Of a stretch of DNA of 64,000 bases, positions 37,953 to 47,241 are shown piece after piece. The first letter of the stretch is position 1. Each line of letters opens with the position of its first letter. Source of the stretch: Bacteroidales bacterium Bact_08 (GTDB taxonomy: Bacteria; Bacteroidota; Bacteroidia; Bacteroidales; UBA932); assembly GCA_001603425.1 (NCBI GenBank), contig LUYZ01000002.1:1-64000 (forward strand). Direction: 5' to 3'. The notes beneath the pieces were generated by a model. The model made no database searches and was not told the DNA's origin. It was given only the letters and a program-made list of their open reading frames with translations. Both the position numbers and the translations under genes were made by a program.

Positions 37953-38645
37953 ATGGAATTTTCAACAAAATTAAAAAGCTGTCCAGTTTGTTCTTCTATT
38001 ACTGATTGCGAGATAAAAAGTTTAAAAGAGAGTATTGATTATAGAATTAAGAGATACTCTAAAGGAGACATAATTGCAAGTCAGGGAGATAGATGTGATA
38101 GCCTATATGTTCTTGTAAAAGGAAAGGTTAAAACAGAGATGATATCAGAAGGTGGGTCTTTGTTGACAATTGAGGAGATATCTGCTGTAAAACCTATGGC
38201 ATCGGCATTTCTTTTTGCACAAGAGAATAGATTTCCTGTATATGTGATTGCATTAGAAGAGTGTTATGTATTTACAATTTTTAAGCAATCTGTGATTAAA
38301 TTATTTCAAAATAATGAATCTTTTTTGGATAGTTACTTGAGATTTAACTCCAATAAAACACATTTTCTTACTAATAAAATTCAGATATTAACATGTAAAA
38401 CTATAAAGGGAAAGTTTGCATCTTATATTTTGGATCTATTAAAAAGAGGGAAAAAGGGATTTGAAAACAAACCTACAGTTTATATGGATATGAATCAAAC
38501 AGATTTAGCTAAATATTTTGGTGTAACAAGGCCAGCATTAGCAAGAATTATGTCAGATTTACAACAAGATAATATCATATCTTATGTCAGGAATAGTGTA
38601 ACTGTTTTAGATGTTGAGGCTTTAATTAGATTAAAAGGGTTTTAA
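37953..38645 (+). CDS. Crp/Fnr family transcriptional regulator (HcpR-like)
   Basis: cNMP-binding-like YSKGDIIASQGDRCDSLYVLVKGKVK and HTH MNQTDLAKYFGVTRPALARIMSDLQ. Start MEFSTKLKSCPVC at 37953 preferred; the longer ORF start would run through the palindrome. Confidence 0.88.
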   Translation: MEFSTKLKSCPVCSSITDCEIKSLKESIDYRIKRYSKGDIIASQGDRCDSLYVLVKGKVKTEMISEGGSLLTIEEISAVKPMASAFLFAQENRFPVYVIALEECYVFTIFKQSVIKLFQNNESFLDSYLRFNSNKTHFLTNKIQILTCKTIKGKFASYILDLLKRGKKGFENKPTVYMDMNQTDLAKYFGVTRPALARIMSDLQQDNIISYVRNSVTVLDVEALIRLKGF

Positions 38646-38679
38646 TTATATTGAATAATATATAGATTAATATTTTAGT

Positions 38680-39519
38680 ATGGAAGTAAGGGAGTTGTTC
38701 TTTAGTTATGTTTATAGAGGTTTAATTATAATTCTTCTGTTTTGTAGTACATTATCATGTGTGAAAAAACCAAATTATATTCCTCTTATTGTTGTAACCG
38801 ATTTTGGAGGTGTTACAGATGATCCCCTTGTTTTATCTATACTAGCTAGGAGTAAGGAGATTAATACAATAGGAATTATTCATTCAAATAAGAGTGATAC
38901 AATCAATAACTATAGATATACAAACTATGTAGATGCTCTTAATTTAAAATCTAAGTTGATTAATTGCTCTTCTGAATTAGACACTATCTTATCTAACTAT
39001 AGTAGAACCATTAGGATTGCGTTTTTAGGACCCTCTAAAGAGTTAATCAATTATTTCGAAAATAATAGAGATTTTGTAAATTGTATACACTCTATTTATG
39101 TTCAGATGCCTATTGATTATTTAGATGAGGATAGTTTGATCACATATATAGATAAATTTGAAATATTTACAAACTCATCGATCTATTTCATTGGAGATTA
39201 TGCAGCTAAAGAGGTAGCCTTAAATAGCGTAGATTATAATTTTATTATCAGAAATGGTGGTTTAAGAGAGCTTATTCAATCATTCGAAAATTATTGTGAT
39301 TCAACGGAGTTAGATATACAACATATGAGTAATTATTTGACTAGATTATATCCATATCCTAAAGATTTACTAGTAATAAATGCTATCAAGAATAATAGTT
39401 ATTTTAATTATATGAAAATTGCTCCCAAAAGATTTGTAACAGGTATATCACATGATTATGTGAGTTTAAAAAGAGTAGGGCCAATTAAAAGAGATATTGT
39501 CAACTCTTTGGTCAACTAA
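38680..39519 (+). CDS. Putative lipoprotein, nucleoside hydrolase-like
   Basis: Signal/lipobox FCSTLSCVKK; LIVVTDFGGVTDDPLVLSILAR resembles IU-nucleoside hydrolase / DUF1593 metal site. Confidence 0.5.
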   Translation: MEVRELFFSYVYRGLIIILLFCSTLSCVKKPNYIPLIVVTDFGGVTDDPLVLSILARSKEINTIGIIHSNKSDTINNYRYTNYVDALNLKSKLINCSSELDTILSNYSRTIRIAFLGPSKELINYFENNRDFVNCIHSIYVQMPIDYLDEDSLITYIDKFEIFTNSSIYFIGDYAAKEVALNSVDYNFIIRNGGLRELIQSFENYCDSTELDIQHMSNYLTRLYPYPKDLLVINAIKNNSYFNYMKIAPKRFVTGISHDYVSLKRVGPIKRDIVNSLVN

Positions 39520-39567
39520 ATGATTGTAGGTTATAGATGTTGTCTATTTCTTCATAGTTTAGCTCTA

Positions 39568-39599
39568 TTTGATTTAAGATTAATAGGTTACTATCTTTG
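39568..39599 (+). promoter_or_regulatory. Promoter of peroxiredoxin gene
   Basis: TTTG-N20-TATCTTTG, full Bacteroidetes consensus. Confidence 0.7.
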
Positions 39600-39638
39600 T
39601 AACATAATTATTAATATTAAAATTAAAGATTTAAGATT

Positions 39639-40343
39639 ATGGAAAATCAAACTACATCAATGCCTAGAATTGGAGATAGAGCTCCAGAATTTAAAGCAAT
39701 AACAACTCAGGGAGACATAAATTTCCCTTCTGATTATACAGGTAAGTGGGTTATTCTTTTCAGTCATCCTGCCGATTTTACTCCTGTTTGTACATCTGAA
39801 TTTATGACTTTTGCCTCAATGGCAGATGAATTTGAAAAGCTAAATACACAGCTAGTTGGTTTATCTGTTGATGGCCTTTATAGCCATATTGCATGGTTGA
39901 GAACAATCAAAGAGAAGATTGAGTATAAGGGAATGAAGAATATTGAGGTTAACTTCCCTTTAATAGAGGATATTACAATGAATGTTGCTAATAAGTATGG
40001 AATGATTCAACCTGGACAAAGTAGTACTAAAGCAGTTCGAGCAGTTTTCTTTATTGATCCTAAAGGGATAATAAGAACGATTGTATACTATCCATTGGAA
40101 ATAGGTCGTAATTTTGATGAGTTAAAAAGAGTATTGATTGCATTACAGACAGCAGATAATTTTAAAGTTGCACTTCCTGCTGATTGGAGACCAGGAGATG
40201 ATGTTATTGTTCCAACAGCTGGTTCATGTGGAGTTGCAAAAGATAGAGTTGAAGGTAAAGAAGAGGGAGTAACTTGTCATGATTGGTTCTTCTGTACAAA
40301 AAAATTGCCTAAAGATAAGGTAGAGGATGCTCTAGGAAAGTAA
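39639..40343 (+). CDS. Peroxiredoxin (1-Cys / AhpC-TSA family)
   Basis: WVILFSHPADFTPVCTSEFMTFA, C-terminal CHDWFFCTKK. Confidence 0.93.
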   Translation: MENQTTSMPRIGDRAPEFKAITTQGDINFPSDYTGKWVILFSHPADFTPVCTSEFMTFASMADEFEKLNTQLVGLSVDGLYSHIAWLRTIKEKIEYKGMKNIEVNFPLIEDITMNVANKYGMIQPGQSSTKAVRAVFFIDPKGIIRTIVYYPLEIGRNFDELKRVLIALQTADNFKVALPADWRPGDDVIVPTAGSCGVAKDRVEGKEEGVTCHDWFFCTKKLPKDKVEDALGK

Positions 40344-40362
40344 TAGAAAGACATTTAAAATT

Positions 40363-40395
40363 AAAAGAGCTTGACTTAACCTGTCAAGCTCTTTT
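40363..40395. terminator. Bidirectional intrinsic terminator
   Basis: AAAAGAGCTTGAC-ttaacct-GTCAAGCTCTTTT, 13-bp perfect stem between convergent genes. Confidence 0.9.
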
Positions 40396-40421
40396 AATAT
40401 GTTATGAAATTATGACATTTA

Positions 40422-41084
40422 TTATTCTGCAAGTCGTGCAATAGCAGTATGGCAACCAGTCACTTTTTCTCCTTTTTTAACAAGTACTTCTGTACCTAAT
40501 GGTAGAAATAGGTCTATTCTTGATCCAAACTTAATAAAACCTATTTGATCGGCTTGATTATACTCTTCTCCTACTTTTGCATAGCAAACAATTCTTCTAG
40601 CAATTAGACCTGCAATTTGTCTAAATAGAATTTCGGTTTCACTTCCATCTTTTTTTACAACAATGGTTGTTCGTTCATTCTTTTCAGACGATTTAGGATG
40701 CATAGCTACCAAATATTTACCAGGATGGTATTTATAATAACTTACAGCACCTTTAATTGGAGTCCAGTTTACATGAACATTAAATACTGACATGAAAATT
40801 GAAACCTGGATGCACTCTTTCTTAAGATATTCAGGCTCAAATACATTCTTGATAATTACAATAGTCCCATCTGCTGGAGCAGAGATTATTGAGTTATCAT
40901 TAATTGATTTTCGTTCTGGTTCTCTAAAAAAACGTACGATAAGAATTGCAATTAGAAATAGGAAAAATACTACAATATGACTAACTGTTGAAAAACCAAC
41001 GGTTGCGTATAAAATTACTGCCAATGTTAGTAAAATCAAGATTGAGTTGAGGATAATTCTGTGTCCCTCTTTATGAATACGCAT
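40422..41084 (-). CDS. psd: Phosphatidylserine decarboxylase (small, bacterial type)
   Basis: SAPADGTIVII, FMSVFNVHVNWTPIKG, processing motif IKFGSRIDLFLP. Confidence 0.92.
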   Translation of the reverse strand: MRIHKEGHRIILNSILILLTLAVILYATVGFSTVSHIVVFFLFLIAILIVRFFREPERKSINDNSIISAPADGTIVIIKNVFEPEYLKKECIQVSIFMSVFNVHVNWTPIKGAVSYYKYHPGKYLVAMHPKSSEKNERTTIVVKKDGSETEILFRQIAGLIARRIVCYAKVGEEYNQADQIGFIKFGSRIDLFLPLGTEVLVKKGEKVTGCHTAIARLAE

Positions 41085-41114
41085 TAAATTACTAGTTGAA
41101 ATTGTTAATAGTTA

Positions 41115-41963
41115 TTATAATAGTTCAAAAAATTTAATATATGCTATAGCAATTGGAAATGATATAAGTGCACCATCAAATCTATCTAATAATCCTCCAT
41201 GCCCCGGCATAAGTTTTCCTGAATCTTTAACCTCATAGTTCCTTTTAAGTAAAGACTCAAATAGATCTCCAATTACGCCAAAGATAGAAATAATTATAGA
41301 AATAATAGTTGTATGAATAAGTCCAATATTTATAATAGATAGACTATGAAGTAAAATAGCAACAATAATAGTGCAAAAAACTCCTCCCCAGAACCCCTCC
41401 CAAGACTTATTAGGAGATACGGAGCGATATAGTTTGTTATCTCTTTTTTGCCCAAAAGTCATCCCAAATATATATGCTCCCACATCAGATGACCATAGAA
41501 GAATAAATAGGGAAATAATTATTTTATAGTTATAATCTCCAGAACTATTAAACAGAATCAGGTTAATTAAAGAGAACGGAAGTGCAATATACACTAAAGA
41601 CATTATCATATTTGATGTTGCCTTGTAATCGGGACCACACATGCCTCCATCTTTCTGTTTAGTGAAAAGTATAAGAGAATAAATTAAAGTTATTGGGATA
41701 ACTATCAATAGAATAAAACGCACAGAAATACCATAGTAGATATACAAAAATAGCATTATGTAAAATAATGCACCTGTTAATATTGTTAAATATTTTGCAT
41801 TTTTATAAATCTTTGGGGTAGTTATTTCTAAAAATTCCATTATCATTATAGATAATGAGAATATCATTACAACAGAAAAAATGATAGGGCCAATTAAAAG
41901 TGACCCTGTCATTATTATCAAAAATATTAATCCACTTAGTGATCTTAATATTGTTTTATTCAT
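41115..41963 (-). CDS. cdsA: Phosphatidate cytidylyltransferase
   Basis: Multi-TM; SPNKSWEGFWGG and KDSGKLMPGHGGLLDRFDGAL signature. Confidence 0.93.
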   Translation of the reverse strand: MNKTILRSLSGLIFLIIMTGSLLIGPIIFSVVMIFSLSIMIMEFLEITTPKIYKNAKYLTILTGALFYIMLFLYIYYGISVRFILLIVIPITLIYSLILFTKQKDGGMCGPDYKATSNMIMSLVYIALPFSLINLILFNSSGDYNYKIIISLFILLWSSDVGAYIFGMTFGQKRDNKLYRSVSPNKSWEGFWGGVFCTIIVAILLHSLSIINIGLIHTTIISIIISIFGVIGDLFESLLKRNYEVKDSGKLMPGHGGLLDRFDGALISFPIAIAYIKFFELL

Positions 41964-41964
41964 C

Positions 41965-43902
41965 TTAGTTTGCCTTTTTTAATCTCTCTCCAAAAATAGC
42001 CTCTAAATCTTCAGAGAAGATAACCTCTTTTTCTAGAAGTAATTCGGCTAATTTATTAAACCCTTCGTAATTCTCTCTTAAAATATCTTTTGCCCTTTGA
42101 TATGCACCATCTATAATGGATTTAACCTCTGCATCTATCATCTCTGCAGTCTTCTCTGAGTATGGTTTACCTAGGTTATATCCAGAATTTTCGGACGAAT
42201 CATAGAATGAAACATTTCCTATATTATCACTCATACCAAAATATGAGACCATAGCGTATGCTTGTTTAGATACTTTTTCAAGATCATTTAATGCTCCAGT
42301 AGATACTTTATTATTTATTATCTCCTCAGCAGCTCTACCGCCAAGTGTTGCAGCCATCTCTTCTAGCATCTGCTCTTTGGTAGTAATCTGTCTCTCTTCT
42401 GGTAAGTACCATGCGGCACCCAAAGATCTTCCTCTTGGAATAATTGTAACTTTTAATAGAGGATTCGCATTTGGTAGTTTCCAGCTTACAGTGGCATGCC
42501 CAGCCTCATGAAACGCAATCGTTCTTTTTTCTGAAGCCGATATTATTTTACTCCTTTTTTCTAGACCACCAATAATTCTATCTACAGCATCTAAGAAGTC
42601 TTGTTTGTCGATACTCTCTTTATTTTTACGAGCTGCAATTAGAGCTGCCTCATTACAAACATTCGCGATATCTGCACCAGAAAAACCAGGCGTCTGTTTA
42701 GCTAAAAAGGCAATGTCAAATCCATCAATTAGCTTTAAAGCTCTAAGATGAACATTGAAAATCTCTTCACGCTCTTTGAGCTCAGGAAGATCCACGTGAA
42801 TTTGTCTATCGAATCTACCTGCTCGCATTAATGCTTTATCTAGTATATCTGCTCTATTTGTTGCTGCTAGGATAATAACACCAGAATTAGATCCAAATCC
42901 ATCCATCTCTGTAAGAAGTTGGTTTAGTGTGTTTTCTCTCTCGTCATTAGAGGAGAAACCTGCATTCTTACTTCTAGCTCTTCCTACAGCATCAATTTCG
43001 TCTATAAAAACAATACACGGGGCTTTTTCCTTTGCTTGTCTAAATAGATCTCTTACTCTAGACGCACCTACACCAACAAACATCTCTACAAAGTCCGACC
43101 CTGATATTGAGAAAAATGGCACATTTGCTTCACCAGCAACAGCTTTAGCTAATAGAGTTTTACCTGTACCTGGAGGGCCAACAAGTAAAGCTCCTTTAGG
43201 AATCTTGCCTCCAAGTTGAGTGTATTTTTTGGGATTTTTTAGAAAGTCTACAATCTCCATAACCTCCACTTTAGCTTCGGCTAGACCAGCAACATCTTTG
43301 AAAGTAACTTGTGTATTGTTTTCTTTATCAAATAATTTTGCTTGTGATTTACCCACAGAAAAAATTCCGCCACCCTGACCAGAACCTCCTCCCATACTTT
43401 TATTCATTCGTCTGAACATAAATATCCATAGACCAATGATTAATACAGGGAAGAATAACCACTCAATGGCTTTACCAAAATAGTTTGTTCTCTCTTCTGT
43501 CTCTAATGAAAATCTACTCTCTTCAGGAAGAGAGTTTCTAACTTGAACAAATTGTTCTTCTGGGTTAAAATTCTGAGAAACTATAAAATAAAATTGAGGG
43601 CCATATTTCGGCTGTCTTCCTTTGAATTGGTCGGCGTATTTATCTAGGCTATCTTTTTTTATAAATACCTCAGCTTTATTTTGATTATTTATAAATACTA
43701 TCTTCTCAACATCTCCATTTTCAATCATCTGCTCTTTAACTTTTAACCAGTCAGATTTAATAGGTTCAGATGTATTAGATGTTGTCCACATGTACGCTAT
43801 TCCACCAATTAGAATAACGTATATCCAAATTATATTAAATTTTGGAGGCCAAATATTATTAAATGGCTTCTTTTTTTGATTATTATTTTTTGGTATTTCC
43901 AT
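41965..43902 (-). CDS. ftsH: ATP-dependent zinc metalloprotease FtsH
   Basis: Walker A GPPGTGKTLLAKAVAGEA, SRH region, HEAGH zinc site. Confidence 0.97.
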   Translation of the reverse strand: MEIPKNNNQKKKPFNNIWPPKFNIIWIYVILIGGIAYMWTTSNTSEPIKSDWLKVKEQMIENGDVEKIVFINNQNKAEVFIKKDSLDKYADQFKGRQPKYGPQFYFIVSQNFNPEEQFVQVRNSLPEESRFSLETEERTNYFGKAIEWLFFPVLIIGLWIFMFRRMNKSMGGGSGQGGGIFSVGKSQAKLFDKENNTQVTFKDVAGLAEAKVEVMEIVDFLKNPKKYTQLGGKIPKGALLVGPPGTGKTLLAKAVAGEANVPFFSISGSDFVEMFVGVGASRVRDLFRQAKEKAPCIVFIDEIDAVGRARSKNAGFSSNDERENTLNQLLTEMDGFGSNSGVIILAATNRADILDKALMRAGRFDRQIHVDLPELKEREEIFNVHLRALKLIDGFDIAFLAKQTPGFSGADIANVCNEAALIAARKNKESIDKQDFLDAVDRIIGGLEKRSKIISASEKRTIAFHEAGHATVSWKLPNANPLLKVTIIPRGRSLGAAWYLPEERQITTKEQMLEEMAATLGGRAAEEIINNKVSTGALNDLEKVSKQAYAMVSYFGMSDNIGNVSFYDSSENSGYNLGKPYSEKTAEMIDAEVKSIIDGAYQRAKDILRENYEGFNKLAELLLEKEVIFSEDLEAIFGERLKKAN

Positions 43903-43904
43903 TA

Positions 43905-44276
43905 CTAGTCGTTGTAAGTTGTTTTAGGAGCGTCTGCCCATAGATCTTCTAATCTATAAAATTGTCTATATTCGGTTTGAAATATATGAACTACAATATT
44001 GGCATAATCTAATATTATCCAAAAAGCATTTTCTCTACCCTGTGAGCGCAATACACGTCTACTACACTCTTTGTGCATCATTTCGTCAACATTGTCGGCA
44101 ATTGCTTGTACTTGTGTTGTGGAGTCAGCATTACAAATTACAAAATGATCACATATAGCAGTTCCTATTTCCGATAGATCTAGTGAACACACAAATTGTG
44201 CTTTTTTATCTAGCATCGCATTAGCAATACATTTCAACTCTTTTTCAGTCTCCTCGTTAATTTTCTTTCCTTCCAT
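43905..44276 (-). CDS. rsfS: Ribosome silencing factor
   Basis: FVICNADSTTQVQAIADNV, ENAFWIILDYANIVVHIFQTEYRQFYRLEDLW. Confidence 0.92.
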   Translation of the reverse strand: MEGKKINEETEKELKCIANAMLDKKAQFVCSLDLSEIGTAICDHFVICNADSTTQVQAIADNVDEMMHKECSRRVLRSQGRENAFWIILDYANIVVHIFQTEYRQFYRLEDLWADAPKTTYND

Positions 44277-44367
44277 ATTATTTTTTTAATCTCTGAATAT
44301 ACATTTTAACTATTTCATTTCTCACAAATTTAATGCAATTTTGTGTCCAATAAAAACAATTGTTATT

Positions 44368-45114
44368 ATGATACATAATATTAAATGGTTTGATTCAATT
44401 GATTCCACTAATAGTGAGGCAATTAGATCTTTTCAGAATTCAGAAGATTTTAGTATTTTTGCTGCCAAATATCAAACGAGTGGCAGGGGACAAAAGGGAA
44501 CAGTATGGGAAAGTGACCAAGAAAAAAATCTCACTTTTTCTATTATTTTAAAGTCTAATAATATTAAAGCTGAGAATCAATTCTATGTAGCACAGATTGT
44601 TACTATAGGAATAAAGCGTTATTTAAAAAGTTTGGGAATAGATGCCAAAATTAAATGGCCTAATGATATATACGTTGAAGATAAAAAGATATGTGGAATA
44701 TTAATTGAACATTTTTTATCTGGTGACATACTGTCAGGCACAGTTGTAGGTATAGGTCTTAATCTTAATCAGACAAAATTTAATAGTAATGCACCAAATC
44801 CAATATCTGTTGCTTCTATACTTGGAAAAGAGTTGGATCTAGATGCTGAACTAAATAATCTGTTAGGTTATATTCACGAAATCTACTACCTATTTTTGAA
44901 CTATAGATCTAGCTCTATGTTTAGCAGGTTAGATGCTGAGTATCATGACTCTCTATATAGATTAGAGGAGTATCACCAATATCAGGAGACCCCTTCTGGA
45001 GAGATAATAACAGCTAGAATTATGGGTGTTGATTCAAAAGCATGTCTCTTATTGGAGCAAGAGAATGGTCAGACAAAAAGATATCATTTTAAAGAGATTA
45101 AATATATCCTTTAA
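44368..45114 (+). CDS. birA: Biotin--[acetyl-CoA-carboxylase] ligase, catalytic domain only
   Basis: STNSEA, TSGRGQKGTVWESDQEKNLTFSI, KWPNDIYVEDKKICGILIE; no N-terminal HTH. Start MIHNIKWFDS at 44368 preferred. Confidence 0.93.
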   Translation: MIHNIKWFDSIDSTNSEAIRSFQNSEDFSIFAAKYQTSGRGQKGTVWESDQEKNLTFSIILKSNNIKAENQFYVAQIVTIGIKRYLKSLGIDAKIKWPNDIYVEDKKICGILIEHFLSGDILSGTVVGIGLNLNQTKFNSNAPNPISVASILGKELDLDAELNNLLGYIHEIYYLFLNYRSSSMFSRLDAEYHDSLYRLEEYHQYQETPSGEIITARIMGVDSKACLLLEQENGQTKRYHFKEIKYIL

Positions 45115-45754
45115 GTTGATTAATAGCTACTAAAGGGTCATTGGAGCCAAATACAGAATTTCCTGCAACAAGAATATCTGCACCACTATCTATAAGTAGT
45201 GGTGCATTTTCTTTATTTACGCCTCCATCAACTTCAATCAAAACGCTCAATCCTCTTTTAGTTATTAACTCCTTAATTTGATCTATTTTTCTATAAGAGG
45301 TTTCAATGAATGACTGCCCACCAAAACCAGGGTTAACAGACATGACTAATATAAAATGTGCAAAGTCAATTATCTCTTCTAGCGATGATACTGAAGTATG
45401 TGGATTTATGGCTACACCTGCTTTGACTCCAAAAGAGCTAATGTTTTGAAGAGTTCTATGAAGATGGGTACATGCTTCTATATGAACACTTAGATACTCT
45501 ACTCCTATTTTGCAAAACTCCTCTATATATCTATCGGGATTAACTATCATTAGATGTGCATCCAAAGGTTTTTGTGCATATTTTGCAATAGATTTAATTA
45601 CAGGAAACCCATATGAAATATTTGGTACAAAAACTCCATCCATAATATCTAAGTGGAATAGATCTGCATTGCTACTGTTTATCATCTCAATATCTCTTTT
45701 GAGATTTGAAAAATCAGCAGATAACATAGATGGTGCAATAAGAGTATTTTTCAT
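45098..45754 (-). CDS. rpe: Ribulose-phosphate 3-epimerase
   Basis: APSMLSADFSNL, LDIMDGVFVPN, MSVNPGFGGQSFI, EVDGGVN. Confidence 0.96.
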   Translation of the reverse strand: MKNTLIAPSMLSADFSNLKRDIEMINSSNADLFHLDIMDGVFVPNISYGFPVIKSIAKYAQKPLDAHLMIVNPDRYIEEFCKIGVEYLSVHIEACTHLHRTLQNISSFGVKAGVAINPHTSVSSLEEIIDFAHFILVMSVNPGFGGQSFIETSYRKIDQIKELITKRGLSVLIEVDGGVNKENAPLLIDSGADILVAGNSVFGSNDPLVAINQLKGYI

Positions 45755-45771
45755 TTCTAAATAAAATTTAT

Positions 45772-47208
45772 CTATTCAATTTTTTTCAATACATCTAATA
45801 GTAAAATCCAGAATTTTTCTAGTGAGGCAAGCTCTAATCTTTCACCTGGAGCATGAGCTCCTTTTATAGTAGGACCAAAAGAGATCATATCTAAATTTGG
45901 GTAGATATTCAAAAACATACCGCACTCTAAACCAGCATGAATTGCTCTTACTATTGGAGTTTTATCAAACATGTCTTTGTATGACTGCTCTGTTATTTTA
46001 AGTAGATATGAGTCAAGCTTTGGTTTCCATCCAGGATATTCACTTTCATGAGTAACAACGGCACCAGCAAGTCTAAAAATAGACTCTACTCTTCTAGCAG
46101 CATTAAATCTGGCCGAATTAACGGAGCTTCTTTGGCTTGTGCCAATTCTAATAATACCAATTTCCTCTATTTTAATTGATGCAAGATTTGTCGATGTTTC
46201 AACTAAACCTTTCATATCTAAGCTCATTGCTAATACACCATGAGGGACTCCATTCATAGACATGATAATCTTCTCTGCTGTGATGTCATCTATTTTTGTC
46301 TCTAATACAGGACTATCCTCCCATGCTCCATTTAAATCTGGATCTGAGATAGAGTGTTCTGCTTTTACCTCATCTAAGGTAGAGTTAAAGAGTTTTTCTG
46401 CAGTTTTAACATCACTCTCTTGTAAAGATATAATTGCATATGCTTCTCTAGCTATTGCATTTCTCTTATTTCCGCCATCTACACTACATAGTGAAAATTT
46501 TACAGATAAAGATAAGTTATATAGATATCTAAATAGTAGTTGATTAGCATTTGCTCTCTCTTTTTCTATATCATCTCCACTATGACCACCAGTAGCACCA
46601 TAGAATTTGATTTTATAGAATTTAAGAGATGTATCTGTTGATGTTGGAGTGTAGTTGAATCTAGCTGTTGTGTCTACACCTCCAGCACATCCAATAAATA
46701 GCTCTCCCTCATCTTCTGAGTCTAAATTAATTAATAGATTACCTGAAATAAAACCTGGTTTAAGTGATTTTGCTCCGGTTAGCCCAGTCTCCTCTTCTGT
46801 GGTAAATAGTGCTTCAATAGGCCCATGTTCAATTTCATTTGATTCTAAAATAGCTAATTGAGCGGCTATTCCAATTCCACAGTCTGCTCCTAAAGTTGTC
46901 TCCTTTGCAATAATCCATCCATTTTCTTCTACATATTTAATAGGATCTGTGTCAAAATTAAAGTCACTATCAGAGTTTTTTTCACAAACCATATCGGAAT
47001 GACTTTGCAGTACTGTTATAGGATAGTTCTCTCTACCTAAAGTCCCTTTTTTTAATATAACAACATTGCCTGCATCATCTTTTTTATACTCTAATTTATG
47101 TTGTTTGGCAAAATCTATTAGATATTGAATGATTTGCTCCTCTTTGCCGCTCTCTCTTGGTATTTTGGTAATTTGATCAAAATAGTATAATACTCTTGAA
47201 CTTTTCAT
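45772..47208 (-). CDS. pepD: Aminoacyl-histidine dipeptidase (PepD, M20 family)
   Basis: LQSHSDMVCEKN, LFTTEEETGLTGA, GATGGHSGDDIEKERANANQLL. Confidence 0.93.
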   Translation of the reverse strand: MKSSRVLYYFDQITKIPRESGKEEQIIQYLIDFAKQHKLEYKKDDAGNVVILKKGTLGRENYPITVLQSHSDMVCEKNSDSDFNFDTDPIKYVEENGWIIAKETTLGADCGIGIAAQLAILESNEIEHGPIEALFTTEEETGLTGAKSLKPGFISGNLLINLDSEDEGELFIGCAGGVDTTARFNYTPTSTDTSLKFYKIKFYGATGGHSGDDIEKERANANQLLFRYLYNLSLSVKFSLCSVDGGNKRNAIAREAYAIISLQESDVKTAEKLFNSTLDEVKAEHSISDPDLNGAWEDSPVLETKIDDITAEKIIMSMNGVPHGVLAMSLDMKGLVETSTNLASIKIEEIGIIRIGTSQRSSVNSARFNAARRVESIFRLAGAVVTHESEYPGWKPKLDSYLLKITEQSYKDMFDKTPIVRAIHAGLECGMFLNIYPNLDMISFGPTIKGAHAPGERLELASLEKFWILLLDVLKKIE

Positions 47209-47241
47209 AATGGTATAATTTAGGACTACAATCTGTAATTA

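Noticed and set aside
39520-39702. 60-aa ORF ahead of the peroxiredoxin gene
   Set aside because: Overlaps the consensus promoter and the real peroxiredoxin start in another frame.
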